From contig JAKACL010000073.1 in NCBI GenBank assembly GCA_021821425.1, positions 1-11,229 on the forward strand: a DNA stretch of 11,229 nucleotides, written 5' to 3'. Source of the stretch: Pseudomonadota bacterium (GTDB taxonomy: Bacteria > Pseudomonadota > Gammaproteobacteria > Burkholderiales > Thiobacillaceae). Of the stretch, positions 7,124 through 11,229 are shown piece by piece. The translations under genes were made by a program, and so were the position numbers. The notes under the pieces are model-generated. The model searched no databases, had not been told where the DNA came from, and saw nothing but the letters and a program-made list of their open reading frames with translations. The stretch's first letter is position 1. Each line of letters begins with the position of its first letter.

Positions 7124-7548
7124 TTTTTAATCTCCTTGAGAAAATCCTCGGGGTCAAGCACCCGCAGTTCGGGAAATCGGAGTTCCATCCGCGCCACGTC
7201 GCGCAAGTTACGGGTCACCACGAAGCGCGCGCCACCTGCCACCGCCAACTCCACCAGGTGGTTGTCTGCCTCGTCCGGCAAATTGGGACGCCAGGCGAAA
7301 TAGATGCGGGTCCAGGTGCAGGCTGCCAAAAAGATGTCCAGCAATTCGTCACGCTCGGCCTCCGTTAGCCGGGAGGACTTGAACAACTCGGCGCGCCCCA
7401 ATACCTCTTCATATTCGGCAAACAAGGCGGCGCTCATCAGCGGCAGGCATTCTCCGCGCAGACAGGAAGCAACCACCTGGTACGCGGCACCTTGCCCCAG
7501 GCAGGCGCCCACAAAGATGTTTGTATCGATGACTGCCCGCTGGACCAT
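7120..7548 (-). CDS. PIN-domain toxin (PIN_3 type ribonuclease)
   Basis: A 142-residue single-domain PIN nuclease that probably cleaves RNA with Mg or Mn and inhibits growth when free of antitoxin. Acidic site residues are visible: Asp8 in VIDTNIFVGA, Glu45 or Glu48 in LFAEYEEVLGR, Asp92 and Asp95 in RPNLPDEADNHLVELA, followed by GGARFVVTRNLRDV. This pattern is that of the PF13470 group. The ATG at 7548 has only a weak ribosome site and may be reached by re-initiation from a 15-codon frame ending five bases upstream. The toxin precedes its antitoxin, the reverse of the commoner order. Sampled lines are 57-60% G+C against over 70% in the adjoining transporter genes, which suggests acquisition. 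Confidence 0.85.
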   Translation of the reverse strand: MVQRAVIDTNIFVGACLGQGAAYQVVASCLRGECLPLMSAALFAEYEEVLGRAELFKSSRLTEAERDELLDIFLAACTWTRIYFAWRPNLPDEADNHLVELAVAGGARFVVTRNLRDVARMELRFPELRVLDPEDFLKEIKK

Positions 7549-7549
7549 G

Positions 7550-7565
7550 CTGCTTATGGTAGCAG
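7550..7565. promoter_or_regulatory. Inverted repeat just upstream of the PIN toxin
   Basis: CTGCT (7550-7554) and AGCAG (7561-7565) form a perfect 5-bp inverted repeat one base before the toxin start codon. It may be an RHH operator for self-repression, or an mRNA hairpin that limits toxin translation. The arms are short and no promoter is evident nearby, so this is tentative. Confidence 0.35.
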
Positions 7566-7601
7566 AATTGCCACCAGATAAACGGCATGGAAAGCGCTCA
7601 T
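7554..7601 (-). other. 15-codon frame overlapping the permease stop
   Basis: An ATG overlaps the permease stop as ATGA and opens the frame [15 protein letters not shown], which closes with TAA five bases before the toxin ATG. It may be the old coupled start site of the ATPase gene left behind when the toxin pair was inserted. It could also act as a coupling leader carrying ribosomes to the toxin. Nothing shows that the peptide itself has a function. Confidence 0.25.
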
Positions 7602-8524
7602 GGCCTGCGCAGCAGCCACAGCATCATCGGCACACCGATCAATGCAGTCAGCACCCCCACCGGCAGTTCGCGCGGCTCGATCACGGTGCGCGCCAGCGCG
7701 TCGGCCAGCACCAGCAGGCTGCCGCCGGCCAGCGCACAGGCGGGGAGCAGGGCGCGGTGACCGGTGAAGCCGAGGCGCCTCAAGGCATGCGGCACCATCA
7801 GGCCGACGAAGCCGATGCTGCCGGCCTGCGCGACGACCACTGAGGTGCAGGCGCCGGCCAGCACGAACAGCGTCCAGCGCGTGGGCGCGACAGCCACACC
7901 GAGCGAGGCGGCTTTCAGCGGCGCCAGCTGCAGCACGTCGAGCCGCCGCGACAGGCCGAGCGCGGCGGCGACCGCCAGCAGCAATGCCGCCCACAGCAGC
8001 GCGGGCTGTCCTGTCCAGGCGAGGTCGCCCATCAGGAAGAACAGCATGCCGGGCAGGCGCTCGGCCGGCGTGACCGAAAGCACCAGCGCGATCAGCGCGC
8101 CGAAGCCGGCCGCCAGCATGACGCCGGCGAGCAGCAGCGGCGTGTGGTCGCGCGCCAGCAGCCGCCCGCCGAGCGCGGCGGCGAGCGCCAGCGCCAGCAG
8201 GCTGCCGGCAAACGCGAGCAGGGAAATCCATGGCCACGCGAGCCCCGCCGCCATGCCGAGCAGCGCGAGGAGCCCCGCGCCGCCGGAGACGCCCAGCAGG
8301 TAGGGTTCGGCCAGCGGATTGCGAAACAGCGTCTGCATCAGCGCGCCCGCCAACGCCAGCAGGCCGCCGCAGGCGAACGCCGCCGCCACGCGCGGCGCAC
8401 GCAGTTCGGTGAGGATCTGCTGCGCCAGCGCGCGGTCGTCCGGCAACGCGCCGGCCGCGAGACCGAGCGCAATCGCAGCCGGCGCGGCCAGTCCAAGCAG
8501 CAGCAGTCGAAACGCAGGGCTCAG
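7598..8524 (-). CDS. ABC importer permease, FecCD/BtuC family (probable CTG start)
   Basis: The 308-residue inner-membrane permease for cobalamin or iron-chelate uptake. It shows the family's [24 protein letters not shown] block after the second helix, many glycine/alanine/leucine membrane helices, [11 protein letters not shown] (the loop contacting the ATPase) and the C-terminal [19 protein letters not shown]. The first ATG/GTG/TTG in frame is a TTG at 8446, which would delete membrane helix 1. Extending upstream restores [26 protein letters not shown], and the best start is a CTG at 8524 overlapping the cyclophilin stop as CTGA, with GAGG ten bases upstream. The end of the gene overlaps an ATG (ATGA) that no longer leads to the ATPase. 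The family is certain; the start is inferred. Confidence 0.88.
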   Translation of the reverse strand: MSPAFRLLLLGLAAPAAIALGLAAGALPDDRALAQQILTELRAPRVAAAFACGGLLALAGALMQTLFRNPLAEPYLLGVSGGAGLLALLGMAAGLAWPWISLLAFAGSLLALALAAALGGRLLARDHTPLLLAGVMLAAGFGALIALVLSVTPAERLPGMLFFLMGDLAWTGQPALLWAALLLAVAAALGLSRRLDVLQLAPLKAASLGVAVAPTRWTLFVLAGACTSVVVAQAGSIGFVGLMVPHALRRLGFTGHRALLPACALAGGSLLVLADALARTVIEPRELPVGVLTALIGVPMMLWLLRRP

Positions 8525-9165
8525 GGCCGGGCTGCCTCGGGCAGCACGCTGACGCGCTTCATCACGATGGGCTCGAGCGGCACATCGCCGTGCGGGCCGC
8601 GGTTGCCGCGCGGCACTGCAACAATCGCGTCGACCACGTCCATGCCGTCGACCACTTGGCCGAACACGGCGTAACCCCAGCCCTGCGGCGTTTGTCCGCG
8701 GTGGTTGAGAAAGGCGTTGTCCTTGACGTTGATGAAGAACTGCGAAGACGCCGAATGGGGGTCGCCGGTGCGCGCCATCGCCAGCGTGCCGCGCAGGTTC
8801 TTCAGGCCGTTGTCGGCTTCGTTCTGGATCGGCGCGTTCGTGGGCTTTTCCACCATGTCCGCCGTCATCCCGCCGGTCTGGATCATGAAGCCCGGGATCA
8901 CGCGGTGGAACACCAGGCCGTCGTAAAACCCGGTCTTCGCGTAATTGAGGAAATTGCCGGCCGACTGCGGCGCCTGCGCCGGGAAGACTTCCACCGTGAT
9001 GTTGCCCTTGCTGGTTTCGATCAGCACGCGCGGGTTGGCCGCCTGGCCGGCGGGGGGTGCGGTGGAGACGGCTTGCGTGGCGGGCTCGCTGGCGCCGCAG
9101 CCGGACAGGCCGGGCATCAAGAGGCCGAGCAGCAAGGTGAAGGGAAGCAGGGTCGAACGGGACAT
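8521..9165 (-). CDS. Lipoprotein peptidyl-prolyl cis-trans isomerase (cyclophilin)
   Basis: A 214-residue cyclophilin that catalyses proline isomerisation during folding of envelope proteins. It begins with a lipoprotein signal (hydrophobic residues 5-20, lipobox LSGC with Cys23), and Gly24 after the cysteine favours sorting to the outer membrane. A Pro/Ala linker (25-45) precedes the catalytic domain. The active-site block [14 protein letters not shown] lies at 86-99 with Arg88, followed by [28 protein letters not shown] and [15 protein letters not shown] nine bases upstream supports the ATG at 9165. The size of the catalytic part matches bacterial PpiA/PpiB. It lies 33 bases after the amidohydrolase gene and its stop overlaps the presumed permease start. 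Confidence 0.93.
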   Translation of the reverse strand: MSRSTLLPFTLLLGLLMPGLSGCGASEPATQAVSTAPPAGQAANPRVLIETSKGNITVEVFPAQAPQSAGNFLNYAKTGFYDGLVFHRVIPGFMIQTGGMTADMVEKPTNAPIQNEADNGLKNLRGTLAMARTGDPHSASSQFFINVKDNAFLNHRGQTPQGWGYAVFGQVVDGMDVVDAIVAVPRGNRGPHGDVPLEPIVMKRVSVLPEAARP

Positions 9166-9198
9166 CGGAAATGCTCCAGGGGTGAGGGTGAGGGAATT

Positions 9199-10032
9199 TT
9201 ACGGGTGCGCGGGCGGCGGCCGGAAGCTTTCGAACAGCCGGGCCGCATTCTCGTGCAGCAGATTCTGCTTCAAGGGCTGCGGCAACGGGTCGACCCAGCC
9301 GCGGATCCGCGCGACAACCTGCTCATAGTGCTGCCAGCGGTTGACGCTGAAGCTGTCCACCGCGACCGCAAAGCGCTCGGGGTGGCGCTCGAACAGCCTG
9401 CGCCACACAGGCAGCAGCATGCCGTCCGGCGCAATGCGTTCGTCGCGTACCGAGGTGTCGATCCACAGCAGCGGGTAGCGCTCCAGCATCGCGGACAGCC
9501 GTGCGGGCTCCGGCACGGTGCCGAGGTGCGCCCACAGCACGCGCACGCCGGGTTCCAGGGCAAACGCCTGCGCGACCACGTCGGCATCGCCGTGGATCAT
9601 CAGCACCAGCGAATGCGCCGCCGCCAGCCGCACCAGTTGCGCGAATACCGGCTGACGGGCGTCGCGCGCAAACAGATGCAGTTCGCCGATGCCGGCCCAG
9701 ACGCCGCGTTTGAGCTGCGCCGCCACCCGCGCGGGCAGCGTGGCGTCGTGCACCCAGTTGCCCTTGGTGCGATCCGATTCGTAGACGCCGAGCAGCGGAA
9801 TCACGCGGCCGGGCGCATGGCGGTACAGCGTTTGCGCCAGCTGCGGCGGCGAACTCGTCAGCACCACCTGGCGCACGCCGGCGGCATCGAGTTTCGTCAC
9901 CACCTCGGCGGGCGACAGCGCGGCCGCGTCGGGCGCCGAATAATGGGTGTGGGCATCGATCATCGGCGGCTGTTCGGCGGCGACGGCGCTGCCGCCGAAC
10001 ACAGCAAGCAGGATGAAGACGCGCAGCTTCAC
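9199..10032 (-). CDS. Exported amidohydrolase-family protein
   Basis: A 277-residue protein with an N-terminal signal peptide (MKLRVFILLAVFGGSAVA, likely cut before Ala19-Glu20), so it should act in the periplasm. The mature part begins with IDAHTHY, the His-x-His metal motif (His28, His30) of the amidohydrolase-2/TatD-like TIM-barrel group. Later likely ligands are in LMIHGDAD, VLWAHLGT and an acidic VAVDSF. These suggest a metal-dependent hydrolase or decarboxylase-like enzyme; the substrate is unknown. The start is GTG, overlapping the stop of the DsbA-like gene (GTGA), so the two are translationally coupled. An alternative is a family member with reduced catalysis, since not all ligands can be confirmed by eye. 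Confidence 0.8.
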   Translation of the reverse strand: MKLRVFILLAVFGGSAVAAEQPPMIDAHTHYSAPDAAALSPAEVVTKLDAAGVRQVVLTSSPPQLAQTLYRHAPGRVIPLLGVYESDRTKGNWVHDATLPARVAAQLKRGVWAGIGELHLFARDARQPVFAQLVRLAAAHSLVLMIHGDADVVAQAFALEPGVRVLWAHLGTVPEPARLSAMLERYPLLWIDTSVRDERIAPDGMLLPVWRRLFERHPERFAVAVDSFSVNRWQHYEQVVARIRGWVDPLPQPLKQNLLHENAARLFESFRPPPAHP

Positions 10033-10649
10033 CCGGCCAGCCCCGCGTCGAGCGCCGCGCGCACCGTCTCCAGCGGCTGGCAGCCGTTGCAGACCGCATG
10101 CAGCTGCGCGTCCTGCTGCAGGATCAGCGCGGGAAAGCCGCGCACGCCGGCCTGGCGCGCCTGCTTGAAATGCGCCTGGATTTTTGCGCGCGCGGCGTCG
10201 CTGTCGAAGGCCTGCAGAAACGCGTCACTGTCGACGCCGAGCTCAGCCGCCAGGTCGGCCAGTACGCCGGACTGCGTGACGTTGCGCCCTTCGGCGTAGA
10301 AGGCATGCTGGATCGCCTTGAACAGCGGAAAGATCAGCGCGGGATCGAGGCCGCCGATCACTGCCACCGCGCGGCAGGCGGGTTCGGTGTCGTAGACGAA
10401 GCCCTGCGGCAGCGCCTGTTCGAAACGGAAAGGCTGGCCGGTGCGGGCGTGCACCTGCTGCCAGTGGTGCAGGATCTCTTCGCGTCCGGCCGCCGTCATC
10501 GGCGCGGTTTCGTGCCGCAGGCCGCCCAGCACCAGCGCGATTTTCAGGCGGTCGCGGTAGATCTCGCGCAGGGTCTCGATCACCGGTGAAAAACCCCAGC
10601 ACCACGAGCACATCGGGTCGGCGAAATACCAGAGGAGGGGTGGGTTCAT
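10029..10649 (-). CDS. DsbA-family thiol oxidoreductase, cytosolic (COG3531-like)
   Basis: A 206-residue thioredoxin-fold protein of the DsbA/FrnE group, with an inserted helical domain between the strand carrying the redox site and the cis-proline. The redox motif is CSWC at 14-17 inside YFADPMCSWCWGFSP, and the cis-Pro loop is GFP at 171-173. There is no signal peptide, so it should act in the cytosol. A second CxxC, Cys187-Asn-Gly-Cys190 near the C-terminus, may add another redox pair. The ATG at 10649 directly precedes the first strand; no strong ribosome site is visible. The gene begins 41 bases after the HxlR regulator on the same strand, so it may be in that regulator's transcript. Its thiol substrate is unknown. 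Confidence 0.88.
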   Translation of the reverse strand: MNPPLLWYFADPMCSWCWGFSPVIETLREIYRDRLKIALVLGGLRHETAPMTAAGREEILHHWQQVHARTGQPFRFEQALPQGFVYDTEPACRAVAVIGGLDPALIFPLFKAIQHAFYAEGRNVTQSGVLADLAAELGVDSDAFLQAFDSDAARAKIQAHFKQARQAGVRGFPALILQQDAQLHAVCNGCQPLETVRAALDAGLAG

Positions 10650-10690
10650 CGGGAAGCTGGGAATGGCTGTTGTTCGCTCGTCGGACTGTG

Positions 10691-11068
10691 CTACGCACCC
10701 GCCTGGGCCTTATCTTGCGCGCGCGCCTTTCTGATTCGGGTGATTTGCTCCAGGTAGTTCATCCCCCATCCCTGGAGCATTCTCAACACCGGCTCCAGCG
10801 TTTTTCCGAACTCGGTCAGCGAATATTCGACCTTGGGCGGGATTTCCGCATACACCTTGCGTTCAACGACCTGATCCGCTTCGAGCTCGCGAAGCTGCCG
10901 GGTGAGCATTCTCTGCGTGACTGCGGGCATCAGTCGCGCCAGCTCGTTGAATCGTTTGGTGCCGCCCAGCAGATGAAACAGGATGACCCCTTTCCATTTG
11001 CCGCCGATCACCTCGACACAGGCCTCGACCGGGCAGCCAAAGTCGCAGTCGTAATGCTGATGGCGCAT
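10691..11068 (-). CDS. HxlR-family winged-helix transcriptional regulator
   Basis: A 125-residue DNA-binding protein of the HxlR (PF01638) family, which acts as a dimer. The pattern is CPVEACVEVIGGKWKGVILFHLL, then RFNELARLMPAVTQRMLTRQLRELEADQVVERKVY (recognition helix and wing start) and PPKVEYSLTEFGKTLEPVLRML. Three cysteines lie near the N-terminus (Cys8, Cys12, Cys17). Cys12 in the CP position matches the redox cysteine of YodB/HypR-type sensors, so an electrophile or disulfide-stress response is plausible. I chose the ATG at 11068; a TTG at 11089 would add seven residues. It is divergent from a nitroreductase gene and precedes the DsbA-like gene. Sampled sequence is about 52% G+C, lower than the core block. 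Confidence 0.92.
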   Translation of the reverse strand: MRHQHYDCDFGCPVEACVEVIGGKWKGVILFHLLGGTKRFNELARLMPAVTQRMLTRQLRELEADQVVERKVYAEIPPKVEYSLTEFGKTLEPVLRMLQGWGMNYLEQITRIRKARAQDKAQAGA

Positions 11069-11091
11069 GGGTTTTTGCACGGTATACAAAG

Positions 11092-11124
11092 TGTAAGTAC
11101 ATGACAGGAATGTGCATTCTTACA
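11092..11124. promoter_or_regulatory. Inverted repeat, probable HxlR operator
   Basis: TGTAAG (11092-11097) and CTTACA (11119-11124) are perfect complements 21 bases apart, in the 121-base gap between the divergent regulator and nitroreductase genes. HxlR-family repressors commonly bind such spaced inverted repeats at divergent promoters. The right arm overlaps the presumed -35 of the nitroreductase promoter, so binding there would block it. The inner bases do not extend the symmetry. Confidence 0.45.
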
Positions 11125-11148
11125 TTGATTGAAGTCTGTCGATAGCAT
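11119..11148 (+). promoter_or_regulatory. Possible nitroreductase promoter
   Basis: CTTACA (11119-11124, 4 of 6 to the -35 consensus) and TAGCAT (11143-11148, 4 of 6 to the -10) are 18 bases apart and about 40 bases before the nitroreductase ATG. Both boxes are mediocre. Their overlap with the inverted repeat makes a repressible promoter plausible. Confidence 0.35.
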
Positions 11149-11189
11149 GACTCCCGGCATCTGGCCATATCACCCACCAGGAGTAAGGA

Positions 11190-11229
11190 ATGGATGTAAG
11201 AACCGCAATCGAAACAAGGCGCGAGATCA
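11190..11229 (+). CDS. Nitroreductase-family protein, N-terminus only
   Basis: Only 13 codons are visible, reading MDVRTAIETRREI, before the right edge. The pattern M-D-V-x-x-A-I-x-x-R-R is the typical start of NAD(P)H-dependent flavin nitroreductases, where the arginines contact FMN. A strong ribosome site, AGGAG at 11179-11183, lies six bases before the ATG. It diverges from the HxlR regulator, a frequent pairing in which the regulator controls a nitro/quinone reductase. Too little is visible to name the subfamily. Confidence 0.7.
   Translation, partial: MDVRTAIETRREI

Noticed and set aside
9176..9205. G-rich tract with GGTGAGGGTGAGGG, possible quadruplex or repeat
   Set aside because: Only three closely spaced G runs, the fourth eight bases away, in a 33-base gap; too weak to call.
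8590..10299. 569-codon open frame on the plus strand
   Set aside because: It is antisense to the cyclophilin, amidohydrolase and DsbA-like genes, which all show catalytic motifs. Long Arg/Gln/His-rich antisense frames are expected at this G+C.

Overview
The window is a G+C-rich chromosomal segment of a Gram-negative bacterium, most likely a betaproteobacterium. This is inferred from the tightly packed pcnB-folK-deoxynucleoside kinase-panB-panC order, the protein styles, and sampled G+C of roughly 70-77% in the core genes. Every complete gene lies on the minus strand. Only a nitroreductase start at the right edge is on the plus strand. I see no tRNA, rRNA, CRISPR array or insertion sequence.

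Layout from left to right. (1) 1-583 holds the N-terminal 194 residues of an AAA+ ATPase running off the left edge. It is much less G+C-rich (about 50% in sampled lines) than the rest and resembles the ATPase partner of subtilisin-like proteases (IetAS-type anti-phage modules), so it probably marks the edge of a defence or accessory island. (2) 584-855 is non-coding and contains the panD terminator. (3) 856-2762 and 2762-6048 form a metabolic block. Read in transcription order it is pcnB, folK, a deoxynucleoside kinase, panB, panC and a VTT-domain membrane protein, then panD behind its own extended -10 promoter. Genes overlap by ATGA or TGATG or sit within a few bases, so they are probably co-transcribed. 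FolK feeds folate synthesis, PanB consumes methylene-tetrahydrofolate, and PanB, PanC and PanD together supply pantothenate for CoA. The ketopantoate reductase is not here.

(4) 6088-8524 holds an ATPase and a FecCD/BtuC-type permease of a vitamin B12/iron-chelate importer. They are separated by a PIN-toxin/ribbon-helix-helix antitoxin pair of lower G+C. A GGCCATG heptamer occurs at both the permease end and the ATPase start, which suggests the toxin pair was inserted into a formerly overlapping junction. The permease has no ATG/GTG/TTG that would include its first membrane helix and appears to start with CTG overlapping the previous stop (CTGA).

(5) 8521-10649 holds, in transcription order, a cytosolic DsbA-like thiol oxidoreductase, an exported amidohydrolase and a lipoprotein cyclophilin. 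(6) 10691-11229 holds an HxlR-family regulator with N-terminal cysteines, divergent from a nitroreductase. An inverted repeat lies between them, which suggests a redox or electrophile-responsive switch that may also drive the downstream oxidoreductase.

No single new system is proven here. The points most worth following are the truncated IetA-like ATPase, the toxin-antitoxin insertion inside the importer, the CTG start, and the HxlR/nitroreductase/DsbA redox group.
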